Part shown: in pieces, positions 29,588 to 38,593 of the stretch | Layout of the letters: each line of letters starts with the position of its first letter | Position numbering within the stretch: position 1 is the stretch's first letter | Assembly: GCA_036873755.1 (NCBI GenBank) | Contig: JAVTVY010020554.1 | Location: 19,561 to 83,560 of the forward strand | Direction of reading: 5' to 3' | DNA length: 64,000 bases | Source: Hanleya hanleyi | Lineage: Eukaryota; Mollusca; Polyplacophora; Lepidopleurida; Hanleyidae | Notes under the pieces: generated by a model | Database searches by the model: none | Seen by the model: the letters and a program-made list of their open reading frames with translations, nothing else | Told to the model about the DNA's origin: nothing | Translations under genes and position numbers: made by a program

Positions 29588-30344
29588 AGTAGTATACAAA
29601 GAGTATTTGGAGGCCAATTGACCTCAGAAATTTGCATATGACCTCTGTGACGTCACGCGACAGCCAATCAGAAGCGCGTATTGTGTCACATGGGGTCATG
29701 TGTGGTGGTGGGTGGTGGGTGGTGGGTTTAAGATGGCGGCTGTGGTGGTGGGTGGTGGGTGGTGGGTTTAAGATGGCGGCTGTGGTGGTGGGTGGTGGGT
29801 GGTGGGTTTAAGATGGCGGCTGTGGTGGCGGGTGGTGGGGGGTGGGTTTAAGATGGCGCTGTGGTGGATGGTGGAGTGGTGGGTTTAAGATGGCTGTGGT
29901 GGTGGGTGGTGGGTTTAAGATGGCGGCTGTGGTGGTGGGTGGTGGGTTTCCAAGATGGCAGCTGTGGTGGTGGGTGGTGGGTTTAAGATGGCGGCTGTGG
30001 TGGTGGGTGGTGGGTGGTGGGTTTAAGATGGCGGCTGTGGTGGTGGGTGGTGGGTAGTGGGTTTAAGATGGCGGCTGTGGTGGTGGGTGGTGGGTGGTGG
30101 GTTAACATAGGCGGCTGTGGTGGTGGGTGGTGGGTTTAAGATGGCGGCTGTGGTGGTGGGTGGTGGGTGGTGGGTTTTTAAGATGGCGGCTGTGAAAGAT
30201 GTATTCATCCGCGGTGATGCGGTCATGTCTGGCGGTGATTCGGTCGCGGGAAAAATCCTTCCGCGGAGAAAAAGTAGTCCCTAGATAAAATGGTCCGATG
30301 GGGTCGAGTGAGGTATCAAAGTGAAGCTTATGTGAGGGGGCATC
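29588..30344 (+). repeat. Left terminal inverted repeat of the Polinton-like element
   Basis: Shares with the inverted right arm the AGTAGTAT end, ATTGACCTCAGAAATTTGCA, AGCCAATCAGAAGCG, GTGTCACATGGGG, the AAGATGGCGGC minisatellite, TCCGCGGTGATGCGGTCATG, AAAATGGTCCGATGGGGTCG and AGCTTATGTGAGGGGGCATC. Similarity stops after that last block. An octamer lies at 29630-29637, a CRE (TGACGTCA) at 29648-29655 and CCAAT at 29664-29668. Confidence 0.88.
29699..30195 (+). repeat. YY1-motif minisatellite in the left TIR, about 13 units
   Basis: Units of about 32-40 bp combine GGTGGTGGGTGGTGGG with TTTAAGATGGCGGCTGTG. AAGATGGCGGC, the canonical YY1 motif, is intact in most units and altered in a few (29850, 29887, 29952, 30104). 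The long Trp/Gly/Val frames over it are artefacts. Confidence 0.92.
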
Positions 30345-30960
30345 TGACTGGACTAGTGGGTTTGAACTAGCGTCATTCTGCGCATGCGCGGTGGCCCAAG
30401 GGTCTGGAAATAGCCGTGTTGGGAGCTAGCGAAGCCAATAATGGTCCATTGGGGTCATATGAGGTATCAAAGTGAAGCTTAGGTGAAGGGGCATCTGACT
30501 GGACTAGTGTGTTGACATAGCGTCATTCTGCGCATGCGCGGTGGCCCAAGGGTATGGAAATAGCCGTGTTGGGAGCTAGGGGAGCCACTAATAGTCCAGT
30601 GGGGTCATATGAGGTATCCATGTGAAGCATTCGTGAAGGAGCATCTGACTGGACTAGGGGGGTTGAACTAGCGTCATTCTGCGCATGCGCGGTGGCCCAA
30701 GGGTATGGAAATAGCCGTGTTGGAGCTAGGGGAGTTACTACTGGTCCAGTGGGGTCGAGTGAGGTATCAAAGTGAAGCCTAGGTGAAGGGGCATCTGACT
30801 GGACTAGTGGGGTTGAACTATCGGCATTCTGCGCATGCGCATAGACGTTTTGGGCTGATGGGGAGTCCCTAATGGTGCAATGGGGTCGAGTGAGGTATCC
30901 AAGTGAAGCCTAGGTGAAGGGGCATCTGATGGGTTGGGTGTGCGGTAGGAATATCATTCT
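30270..30960 (+). repeat. Tandem repeat, about 150 bp unit, about 4.5 copies, each with an NRF1-like palindrome
   Basis: Units begin with ATGGTCC and GGGGTC(G)AGTGAGGTATC near 30291, 30444, 30594, 30744 and 30875. The first four carry TTCTGCGCATGCGC (near 30379, 30529, 30679 and 30829). Related units occur at 45.55-46.37 kb and in the later array copies. Confidence 0.88.
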
Positions 30961-31034
30961 TTTGGACTAACCCACCAGAATAGTACGTATCACGGACTAC
31001 ACCCGACGTCTAGGCGCGCATGTGTGACCTGGTC

Positions 31035-31040
31035 TATAAA
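31035..31040 (+). promoter_or_regulatory. TATA box before the first Polinton ORF
   Basis: TATAAA lies 53 bases upstream of the ATG at 31088. Confidence 0.6.
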
Positions 31041-31087
31041 ACACGTCCCTCTGGATCCTACACCTTCATTTCTACGGTTGCAGAGCC

Positions 31088-31429
31088 ATGGCGGAGACCC
31101 AGCCCCATGCGACTCGCATTTTACAGTATGCCACCGTGGTGAATTCATTCACGGGTTACCGAGCAGTGGTCCGGTCCATGTTTGCAGATGGCGACGACAA
31201 CGAGGTTTGCAGATGGCGACGACAACGAGTGATCCTGAACGAGTTCACAGAAGCGGTCCTCCACAGAGTGCACTCGATGGAGAGGCGTGCCATCACTCAC
31301 CACTACTGGACTATGACAGCCATCCTTGATGCTAGGGCTATGGACCACGAGCGCTCACGCCGGAACCAGCACCGGCTGGTTGTCCTCATACTAGTCTGTG
31401 CCCTATTGACCCTGGCGCTGTGGTATTGA
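31088..31429 (+). CDS. Small tail-anchored membrane protein, unknown function
   Basis: This 113-residue frame opens MAETQPHATRILQYATVV and ends with one hydrophobic segment, LVVLILVCALLTLALWY, right at the C-terminus. That predicts a single-pass tail-anchored protein with most of the chain in the cytosol. It is the first gene of the plus-strand cluster, with its own TATA box upstream. The next TATA box begins three bases after its stop. A 25-bp exact tandem duplication at about 31,179-31,229 lies inside the frame; because 25 is not a multiple of three, it changes the frame used downstream and may be a lesion or a fixed change. I do not recognise the family. Confidence 0.55.
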   Translation: MAETQPHATRILQYATVVNSFTGYRAVVRSMFADGDDNEVCRWRRQRVILNEFTEAVLHRVHSMERRAITHHYWTMTAILDARAMDHERSRRNQHRLVVLILVCALLTLALWY

Positions 31430-31432
31430 CAC

Positions 31433-31440
31433 TATAAATA
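31433..31440 (+). promoter_or_regulatory. TATA box (TATAAATA) of the next ORF
   Basis: It begins three bases after the stop of the preceding ORF and 58 bases before the ATG at 31491. Confidence 0.6.
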
Positions 31441-31490
31441 CCAGGGTCAGGCAGAGTGTGTGTCATTCACCGTTCGACATTGGAGCAAGC

Positions 31491-31988
31491 ATGTCATCCG
31501 TCCTACGAGCCATCCTGCCCCTTACACCCCAGGTGGGGTTACACGTCTATGAAGATAAAGTCACCCTGGTGGAAGACCGTGGAGCTATTTGCTGGGCGCC
31601 CGCTGAGACCATATCGAATACGGTGACACTACCTCGTGACGGCTGGACCAAATTTAAACGGGTGTTGAGCAGCGAGCTCGACGGAAACCTCATCCACATA
31701 GACAATGCCATCTACGTATACCGTACCTCCCTCTTCCTACGCCTGGGCCGCTACCAAGATGCTACGCGAGGCTTCACCCTACACCCCGATCTGTGGTCAG
31801 CCTTGGAGAAAGTGGTGCCTATTGTGGACCAGCTGTTTACACCGGACGAGCGATCATCAGACCAGTTGGCGTGGGCTCGTGCTATTGAGGACGCGCTGGC
31901 TGAACCTCATGAACAACTACATGAACCCGACGACGATGCCATTGATTACCCGGCTGGACTCAGTCAGCCCAATGACATGACCACCTGA
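31491..31988 (+). CDS. Unknown Polinton protein, paralogue 1 (possibly PC4-like)
   Basis: A 165-residue intact frame if the ATG at 31491 (MSSVLRAILPLTPQVGLHVY) is used. A start at 31458 adds 11 residues that have no counterpart in the paralogue. Two similar modules are visible, LPRDGWTKFKRVLSSELDGN and GFTLHPDLWSALEKVVPIVD. Each is a strand followed by a helix with a conserved Trp. The second resembles the C-terminal helix region of the PC4/p15 single-stranded-DNA-binding family, which would suit a replication or transcription role; this is a weak inference. The C-terminus is acidic. The gene immediately downstream is a diverged tandem copy. Confidence 0.6.
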   Translation: MSSVLRAILPLTPQVGLHVYEDKVTLVEDRGAICWAPAETISNTVTLPRDGWTKFKRVLSSELDGNLIHIDNAIYVYRTSLFLRLGRYQDATRGFTLHPDLWSALEKVVPIVDQLFTPDERSSDQLAWARAIEDALAEPHEQLHEPDDDAIDYPAGLSQPNDMTT

Positions 31989-32013
31989 TCCTTTGATCTC
32001 ACGGGGTTCTCCC

Positions 32014-32021
32014 TATAAATA
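32014..32021 (+). promoter_or_regulatory. TATA box (TATAAATA) before paralogue 2
   Basis: It lies 26 bases after the stop of paralogue 1 and 47 bases before the ATG at 32061. Confidence 0.6.
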
Positions 32022-32060
32022 CGAGAGACAGTGAAATCTGGTACCATTCACGTACTGACC

Positions 32061-32512
32061 ATGACGGAGCATATAGTACTGGCGTATTTCAGGTTTTCCT
32101 GCACGTGTATGCGGATAAGGTCGATATCATGGAGGAGGTGGTGGGAGACACGGACCCTACACAACCGTGCCCGGCTCACATTCGTCTGTCCCGGGAGGGC
32201 TGGACCAAATTCAAACGGGTGTTGTCTGGTGAACTGGACGGCGACCTCATCCACTTGTGTCACGATGTGTACATCCGACGCGGCCCTTTCTTTGCTCAAT
32301 TGGCTCGGCTAGATGGAGGTACAGTGCATTTTACCCTTCACCCTGATCTATGGTCTGCATTGGAAGATGCCGTGGTAGATGTGGATGAAGTGCTTATCAA
32401 GCGGTCATCAGACGAGTTGGACTGGTCATTTACCATGGCCACTGTGGAAGTCCACGAAGAAAATCAGAAAGAAACTCCGGCCCAAGATACACCCGTTATA
32501 AATAAACGATAG
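32061..32512 (+). pseudogene. Unknown Polinton protein, paralogue 2 (possibly PC4-like), frameshifted near its start
   Basis: This is a tandem paralogue of the preceding gene. LSREGWTKFKRVLSGELDGD and VHFTLHPDLWSALEDAVVDV align with the matching blocks there, and HVYADKV aligns with HVYEDKV. The ATG at 32061 and the main frame (open from 32105) are in different phases, so a frame change lies near 32,085. The remaining frame is open to the stop at 32510-32512. Its last codons overlap the TATA box of the integrase gene. The presence of two copies suggests that different versions were useful, or a recent duplication followed by divergence. Confidence 0.55.
32497..32504 (+). promoter_or_regulatory. 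TATA box (TATAAATA) of the integrase gene, inside the previous ORF
   Basis: It is embedded in the last codons of paralogue 2 and lies 44 bases before the integrase ATG at 32541. Confidence 0.55.
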
Positions 32513-32540
32513 AGCCAGGGTCCATCATCATTTTGTCACC

Positions 32541-33612
32541 ATGAAGCGCTGGGAGAAGGTGTTGGATAACTTATACTACAGTCCCGACAGTCCGGCGGCC
32601 TATAGTGCATTGTCGGCTCTCTATCGAGCGGCCAAACCCCAGGGATACAACGTGCCCAAGTCCGAGATTGGTTAAGAAAACAAGACACCTATACCTTACA
32701 TCGAGCTGTCCGTCGCCATTTTCTACGGAACCGGGTCATCGTGGGAGGAATAGATGCCCAGTGGCAAGCGGATTTGGTCGATATGAGCGCCTTTGCCAAA
32801 CACAACGATGGGAATCGGTATATCTTGACGTGCATCGATATTCTATCCAAGTATGCGTGGGTGGTACCCATCCGGACGAAAACGGGGACAAATCTCATAG
32901 CGGCGTTCAAAGACATCTTCAAGACCGGGCGCAAACCTTTGTATTTGCAAACCGACGAAGGCACGGAATTCCTCAACAGACCGTTCCAAGCCTTTCTCAA
33001 GAAACAGAAGGTGTTTTCTTCCATACGTACAACGAGACCAAGGCTTCCGTGGTGGAAAGGTTCAACAGGACATTCAAAGGCCGCATGTATAAATATTTCA
33101 CCTATAAGAATACAAGGCGGTACATCGATGTTCTACCGAAACTGGTGAGGGGTTACAATCGAGCCTATCATCGAAGTATACAGAGAGCCCCCATTACCGT
33201 GACCCAACGCAATGAAGCCCAAGTCCGGCGTGTCTTGTACCCCATGCCATCGCAACGAGCACCGAAGGCGATGTTCAAGGTCGGGGACCCTGTACGGATC
33301 AGTAAAGTCAAGGGCAAGTTCGAGAAAAGTTACTTGCCCAACTGGAGCGATGAGCACTTCCTGATTAAACGGCGCCTACCCCGACAGCGGCGAGTCTATG
33401 AACTGGAAGATCTTCAAGGGGAACCGTTGCTAGGGACGTTTTACGAGACGGAATTACAGCCTGTCGTAAAAACACAGCAAGACTACTACACGGTGGAGCA
33501 GATTTTGAAAACGGAACGTCGACGTGGCAAACTGTTTCATTTCGTCAAATGGCAAGGCTGGCCCAGTTCCTTCAATTCCTGGGTCGCTGCCAACCAGGTG
33601 AAACGACTATAA
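32541..33612 (+). pseudogene. Polinton integrase (retroviral-type DDE, C-terminal chromodomain), two frameshifts
   Basis: This family joins element DNA to host DNA. The ATG at 32541 opens a helical N-terminal region (AAYSALSALYRAA). The frame ends at a TAA at 32673, and reading resumes in another frame at about 32,672. There the catalytic core shows WQADLVDMSAFAK (first Asp), YILTCIDILSKYAWVVPIR and LQTDEGTEFLN (second Asp). A second frame change lies in a T-rich stretch at about 33,010-33,022. After it come the Glu in ASVVERFNRTFKGR, an SH3-like block (FKVGDPVRISKVKGKFEK) and a C-terminal chromodomain (YYTVEQILK...HFVKWQGWPSSFNSW). The DD(35)E residues are all present. This is the hallmark Polinton integrase; this copy would not make a full protein unless the breaks are sequencing errors. 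Confidence 0.92.
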
Positions 33613-33613
33613 A
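33608..33613 (+). promoter_or_regulatory. TATA box overlapping the integrase stop codon
   Basis: TATAAA overlaps the stop TAA at 33610-33612 and lies 47 bases before the ATG at 33655. Confidence 0.6.
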
Positions 33614-33654
33614 GCCAGACACCACTGCCGTCCTCCTACATTCCACGTCCGACC

Positions 33655-34110
33655 ATGAACACGGTGCAACCGTCTCTGAACACAGCGTCTTCCAAAACGC
33701 GCAAAGCGCAAGTAAGCTTTGGGGTGATAGTGCTAACCCTGCTGAGTGTGTTGTACGCAGGTGTGTTTTACGATGTAGCCTATGTCAGTATGTTACTTAA
33801 CCAACTGAGAACACCAGCCATCAGTGAAACGGGTCTACAGAGAGCACCAGTCGTATCGAGCCCAGTCACCACCACACCCCGTGTACAAGCCACGTCGAGT
33901 GTAAGCTCTACACTTACACCAAGTACACCTACTACGTCTCAAGACCCACCGGATTTCATCCCTCACAGTGAACCGACAACAACGACCCACGTTGTACCCA
34001 TCACCACCATCATCATCCCTGAACGTGAACAGACAACGACGACCGACGTTGTACCCACCACCGCTCCAGTTCACTCGTACCAAATTTACAAGAGTGGGTT
34101 ACCACGACAG
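33655..34110 (+). CDS. Thr/Ser/Pro-rich single-pass membrane protein, end uncertain
   Basis: The frame begins MNTVQPSLNTASSKTRKAQ. A hydrophobic segment at about residues 21-47 (FGVIVLTLLSVLYAGVFYDV) suits a signal anchor or membrane span. A mucin-like region rich in Thr, Ser and Pro follows, containing a 54-base duplication (both copies include TTTT and DVVPTT or HVVPIT). The same frame stays open to 34488, but from about 34,110 it overlaps the ATPase in the wrong phase, so the true end is probably near 34,080-34,120 and has been lost. The role is unknown; a heavily glycosylated surface or virion-associated protein is possible. Confidence 0.5.
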
Positions 34111-34722
34111 CGGATACACCTCGAACCATGGATGGCAGCATCCCTTCACGTGTCTCATCGCAGGACCGACGGGTTCCGGCAAAACGCACTTCGTCCGGAA
34201 GCTCCTCGAACACGCCGACAGCATGATCACTCCACCCATTGCCAGAGTCGTGTGGTGTTACGGAGAATGGCAGGAAGCGTGTGCAGCAATGCCCCACATC
34301 ACGTTCGTGGAAGGCCTACCCTAACCTGGCCGTTTGGAACTGTTACCTTGGTGGTTCTGGATGATCATGGCGGAGACGGATGCGCCAGGTCACCCAACTC
34401 TTTACCAAAGGCAGCCATCGACGGCTCAGCATCATCTACATTGTGCAGAATGTTCGGTAAAACAAAGAACATCGGAACATCAGCTTAAATGCCCACTACA
34501 CCAGTGGTCTTCAAAAACCCCAGAGATACCACTCAACTGCTGCACCTGGCGAGACAGATGTATCCCGGCCGCACACCGTTTGCATTGGAAGCCTTTAAAG
34601 ATGCCACAACCCCTCAGCACGGATATATGCTCTTCGACCTGAAGCAAACCACCCCCGACCACCTTCGACTACGGACCGGCATCTTTCCCGGAGAGACTCA
34701 CCACGTGTACATGCAAAAATAA
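34110..34722 (+). pseudogene. Polinton A32-like packaging ATPase, several frameshifts
   Basis: This is an FtsK/HerA-type ATPase that pumps genome DNA into capsids in related viruses. The P-loop region HPFTCLIAGPTGSGKTHFV (Walker A at about 34,164-34,187) is intact and continues to WCYGEWQ in one frame, which stops at 34324. Walker B (TLVVLDD, about 34,345-34,365) is in a second frame. QLFTKGSHRRLSIIYIVQN, a sensor-like region, is in a third. The C-terminal segment from about 34,495 to the stop at 34722 (VVFKNPRDTTQLLHLARQMY, then RLRTGIFPGE) is in yet another phase. The start is unclear. All hallmark motifs remain recognisable, so decay is recent or partly due to sequence errors. Confidence 0.88.
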
Positions 34723-34781
34723 TGTAAACACACCTACAGTGGCTCCCCCAGCTGGGGTGTGTGTGTTTTGATGATGGGGAT

Positions 34782-34787
34782 AATAAA
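34782..34787 (+). terminator. Polyadenylation signal after the ATPase
   Basis: AATAAA lies 60 bases past the ATPase stop and follows a GT-rich stretch. It would end the first block of genes. Confidence 0.45.
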
Positions 34788-34875
34788 AAAGAATGAATAC
34801 CACAGCAGGGTTGATTTTTGTCTCTGAAGTAGATAAAAAGAGCAGAATTGTGGGTTCTAGCATTAGTTGTACAGG

Positions 34876-35216
34876 ATGTCTGCGCGAGTACGGAAGCACG
34901 CTCCCACGCTCCGTGTATTGAAGACGGCCCCACTGAGTTGGTCGAACCATTGTACGCGGTGCGGACCTGACCTTTGTACGCTGTCTGTGTGCGAGATCGG
35001 GTACAACCTGTTAAAAGGCAACGTACCACTGACTCCGGCTCAGAAGACCAAGTTGGCCAAGCATAAGACAGGTCTCCGAACCCTAGTCCATAAGCGGGTC
35101 CCACAAACACAAAGAAAAAGGTGTTACATAAAGGCGGCTTTCTCGGGGCCATCTTAGCATCGTTGGCCGCTTCCGTGTTGGGTCCAGTATTGGGTGGACT
35201 CTTCGGCCGACAATGA
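34876..35216 (+). pseudogene. Small basic Polinton protein with Gly-rich hydrophobic tail, one frameshift
   Basis: It starts at MSARVRKHAPTLRVLK (ATG 34876; an in-frame ATG nine bases earlier is possible). It contains CEIGYNLLKGNVPLTPAQKT and KHKTGLRTLVHKRV. This matches a short basic protein that I recognise as recurring next to the ATPase and capsid genes in invertebrate Polintons. The frame runs to 35157. A Gly/Leu/Ala-rich hydrophobic tail typical of the family lies in another phase and ends at a TGA at 35214-35216, so a frame change is placed near 35,120. The TGA overlaps the next ATG. Function is unknown; a minor virion or membrane-interacting role is possible. Confidence 0.65.
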
Positions 35217-36064
35217 ACCACACGAAAAAAATGGTCCTCGTCGAACCACGGTTCCTTCAAAACCTCAATCACCGTACTCCGTACACTCTACGGTGAAAAC
35301 GATAAACACCCTCAATGAAGAGATGCAACAGATCTTACAACGGCCGGGGTTAAGCGACAGTGAGAAAGTACAACAGTACAATGAAACGCTTCAACGGTAC
35401 ATGACGTTCATGGACCAATACAAAACCCTCTCTACCCCACCACACACCACCACCACCACGTGACAGACCGCCGACCTCAGCACCGCTCCAACAGCCGCCA
35501 TTACCAGGGTAGCCCACAGCCCCACAGTGGGTGGAGAAGACGAAGTGCTTTGAAGAGTGTACTGCCTCGTTCAAGAAACAAGCTGGCCTGGTATTACAAC
35601 GGATGAAACGGGTCCCTACATGACTCCGGAATGATAGGCACGACTCCTGGTACAGAATCAGGTGGTCCCCGGCACCCACATGACGGATTTAGTGGACGAC
35701 CACTGGTACGTCAACGCAGATCGCACACGGATCCTCGAGGATGAGAGTCTTCGCTCAAGGCTTGAAAGACATGCATGTACCACAGGAATTGGTGGGGAAC
35801 CCCCACCGCTGGGCCTTTATGCAGCAAACCCAGCAATCGCCGAGTCGTGCACCACGACAGATTCCACAACCTTGGGAATCCGAATGGGAACCAGAGTCAC
35901 CCCCCAAAACTCCACCACCACCACAACGGGCACCTTCTTTTCAGACCTTTAAAAAACCACCCTTGATCAGGACACCGCACATTTCCAGAGCCGTGACACG
36001 TAGCAAGTCAACGCGACGAACACGACGCCGGACACAACCACCCAAGGTCTGGAACACCTATTAA
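35213..36064 (+). pseudogene. Conserved Polinton protein of unknown function, multiple frameshifts
   Basis: The ATG at 35213 overlaps the previous TGA. The first segment has a TKKMVLVEPRFL motif. A second phase, open to 35463, carries INTLNEEMQQILQRPGLSDS and KVQQYNETLQRYM, a predicted helix pair. Further right, PGTHMTDLVDD and MRVFAQGLKDMHVPQELVGN appear in different phases. The last frame runs from 35741 to 36064 and ends in an Arg/Lys-rich tail (TRRTRRRTQPPKVWNTY). This order of blocks fits one conserved Polinton gene now broken at three or more places. Treating it as one gene is inference. Confidence 0.6.
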
Positions 36065-36097
36065 AACCAACAGCAGCAGCAGGACAGCTCAGTCGCC

Positions 36098-36887
36098 ATG
36101 TTTCACCTCACCATACCCAGTAACAGTTCGCTGGATGTGTTTCCTGACAACACCGTGGCCAAGTATGTGACTCAATTACCACAACCGTTGCATTTACCTG
36201 GCCGGTGGGAATGTGGATTGGTGGATATTCAGTACCCTTACTCGTGGTACAACGTGCGAGCCAATGAAGTGTGGTACGAGGTGACCTACGAAGGAAAAGA
36301 CACCCGACTCACTCTCCCTGAAGGCCAATACGATACTCCCAAGGAGTTCATGGGTGGGCTGTCAAGACTGTTGCATTATAAGGCTCTCGGGGAGGTCACA
36401 AATACTTCAAGACCCATCAAAGCCTATCCCTTCAAGAATCACGTGAACTTCGATTACAACGCACACAACGACAAGGCAGAGCTTATCGTCACCGCCAACG
36501 CGAGTGTCGTACTGAGTCCTATGCTACAGCAAATGCTGGGTTTCGATCTACAGACGTTCGCTGGTCCCACCGAACACCAAGGCGAGATCCCGATGGATAT
36601 GAAGTCGGGTATGTACGGATTCTACGTCTACTCGGACGTGGTGGACAACCACATCGTGGGCGATATCAACACACCTCTGTTACGGGTGGTGCCCATTAAA
36701 AATAAGTATGGCGATCAAGTCACCCACAGTTTCACCCACATGCTCTACCTGCCTGTACGACAAAACCCACATCAACACGATCACGGTGGATATAAGAGAT
36801 GACACAGGACGACCGGTGGCATTCGAACGCGGGAAAGTGGTGCTGACACTTCATTTTCGACAAGCACGTGCTCCCCACTTTGTATAA
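36098..36887 (+). pseudogene. Penton-like minor capsid protein (single jelly-roll), one frameshift near the end
   Basis: This is the putative vertex protein of Polinton virions. The frame starts MFHLTIPSNSSLDVFPDNT and continues through YVTQLPQPLHLPGRWECGLV and WYNVRANEVWYEV, the typical N-terminal strands. It runs through VVLSPMLQQMLGFD and ends at 36802. The C-terminal strands, including DIRDDTGRPVAFERGKVVLT, lie in another phase and finish at a TAA at 36885-36887. The frame change is at about 36,760-36,772, next to a CAAAACCC run. The stop overlaps the start of the pVI-like gene (TAATG). Only the last 35-40 residues are affected. Confidence 0.85.
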
Positions 36888-37291
36888 TGAAGGTGCCTTA
36901 CGAGTGCGATGCACGCAGCTATATGGACTATTATACCCAACAGGCCGGGGGTGGCTTTCCGGTGTTTAGTGGTGCACGCATGCAACGTGGACATGGACTG
37001 GGGAACATACTCGGGAGCATCGTCAAAACGTTCCTGCCCTTGGTGACGCGTGGGGTAAAAGCAATCGGCAAACAAGCGGTACGCAGTGGACTGGAAGTGG
37101 CCGGTGATGTATTGGGGGGTACGGCACCCAAAGAAGCCTTGAAACGGCGGGCCAAAGAAGCGGGAGGCGTCTTGGTGGCCAAAGCACGACGCACCGTAGG
37201 GAATAAAAGAGCTGCCCCACCGAAACCACGCACCAGTCGACGACCGACCCAGCGACGACGCACATCGAAGACCCGGGATATCTTTTCTTAA
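36887..37291 (+). CDS. pVI-like minor capsid protein, intact
   Basis: A 134-residue intact frame whose ATG overlaps the previous stop. Its layout follows adenovirus pVI/pX-like proteins of Polintons: a short N-terminal part (MKVPYECDARSYMDYYTQQA), a Gly-rich amphipathic segment (GHGLGNILGSIVKTFLPLV), a helical stretch (VKAIGKQAVRSGLEVAGDVL) and a very basic tail (RTSRRPTQRRRTSKTR). In adenovirus the amphipathic part of pVI disrupts membranes and its C-terminus activates the protease; the same role here is inferred. It lies between penton and major capsid genes, with three bases between its stop and the next ATG. Confidence 0.78.
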   Translation: MKVPYECDARSYMDYYTQQAGGGFPVFSGARMQRGHGLGNILGSIVKTFLPLVTRGVKAIGKQAVRSGLEVAGDVLGGTAPKEALKRRAKEAGGVLVAKARRTVGNKRAAPPKPRTSRRPTQRRRTSKTRDIFS

Positions 37292-37294
37292 AAC

Positions 37295-38592
37295 ATGTCC
37301 TTGATCCACGCCGAGTCCTGCCCCTCCACCAACAGTGAATTTGATTTGTGGACCGTGCCGCCCACACAGACCAGTGCCGAAAAAGGATTATGGGTGGAGC
37401 ATCTCCCGCTGTCCAGCATCAACGCAACAGGACCCATCGAGTTCACCATCAGTAATGCGGATACGACCTATGTGGATTTAGCCCATACCTACTTGTATGT
37501 GAAAGCCAAGATCGTCAGTGGAGATGGCACCAGAATCGTCGACCAAGCAACGGTGGGCCCGACGAATCTCTGGCTGCACTCGATGTTTCCATAGGTGGAT
37601 ATATTTCTCAGCGACAAACTCATCAGTGACTCGACCAACACGTACCCCTATCGAGCCTACATCGAAACGCTGTTGTCGCATGGGCGAGAGGCTAAAAAAT
37701 CTCAACTGACAGCCGCTTTATTCTACCAGGACAAAGCCGAGCACATGGGCGCAGAGAACGACAATACGGGATATAGCCAACGGAAGGCTTTGACCGTGAA
37801 CGGCGTCTCGGTGGATATGATCGGTCGACTGCACGCAGACATGTTCATGCAAGACCGATACCTCTTGAACAAGGTTCCCATCAAAATCCGACTGAGACGG
37901 GCGCCTCCGACCTTCGCCTTGATGGCCACTAACGTAGAGGGGCATGTAGCTGACTATAAGATTGTCATCGAAGACGCGGTCCTGTATGTCCGAAAAGGGA
38001 AACCGAATCCAGCCGTTCAATTGGGACACATGAAAGCCTTGGAAACAAAACCAGCCCAGTACCCTATCCGACGTGTGCAAACCAAAGTGGAAATATGAGC
38101 GCCAACAAAGACAACCTGTTCCTGGGGGAACTACCCAAGCGATTGATCCTGGCCTGTGTGGAAAATACCAGTTTCAGTGGAGCCTACCCAGAGAATTCGT
38201 TTGACTTTAAACATTTCGGCATCAATTTTGTGGCCCTGCATGTGGATGGACAACAGGTGCCAGCCACGGCCTTAACCCCGAACTTTGGGCGCGCGAATTT
38301 CATTCGAGCCTATCAGAGCCTGTTTACAGCCACCGGTCAAATCAACCAGGACGAAGGGAATTTCATCAGTCAGGAGGCCTACGGGAACGGATACACGTTG
38401 TTCTGTTTCGATCTGACCCCCACCTTAGAGAACGACCATCAGCTGGCCCTGGCCAAGCAAGGCAATTTACGGTTGGAAATCCACTTTCAACGAGCCCTCC
38501 GGAGCACCATCAATGTGATCTGCTACGCCGAGTTTGACAACATCATTCAAGTGCACAAGGCGCGCAACGTGCTGTGTGACTTCTCCACCTAA
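37295..38592 (+). pseudogene. Major capsid protein (double jelly-roll, F54H12.2-like), one stop and one frameshift
   Basis: Three open segments make about 430 residues, the usual size for this family (often annotated as uncharacterized F54H12.2-like in invertebrates). Segment 1 starts SLIHAESCPSTNSEFDLWTV and ends at an in-frame TAG at 37592-37594. Segment 2, in the same frame, continues VDIFLSDKLISDSTNTYPYR to a TGA at 38096-38098. Segment 3 is in another phase from about 38095 (NLFLGELPKRLILACVENTS, then DGQQVPATALTPNFGR) to the TAA at 38590. The ATGA at 38095 could start an independent protein, but the segment aligns with the C-terminal half of the family. The TAG could be read through or edited; simple decay is the simplest reading. 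Confidence 0.88.
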
Positions 38593-38593
38593 C

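Noticed and set aside
29842..30226. Open frames rich in Trp, Gly and Val (also at 42.4-42.8, 49.8-50.4 and 57.1-57.7 kb)
   Set aside because: They are readings of the AAGATGGCGGC minisatellite; the repeat unit explains the open frame.
32605..33612. 335-codon frame taken as a complete integrase from its first ATG
   Set aside because: Its first 140 codons are in the wrong phase; the catalytic core is in another frame, and only the part after about 33,020 is integrase.
33655..34488. 277-codon frame taken as one long membrane protein
   Set aside because: From about 34,110 it overlaps the ATPase P-loop region, which is clearly coding in another frame.
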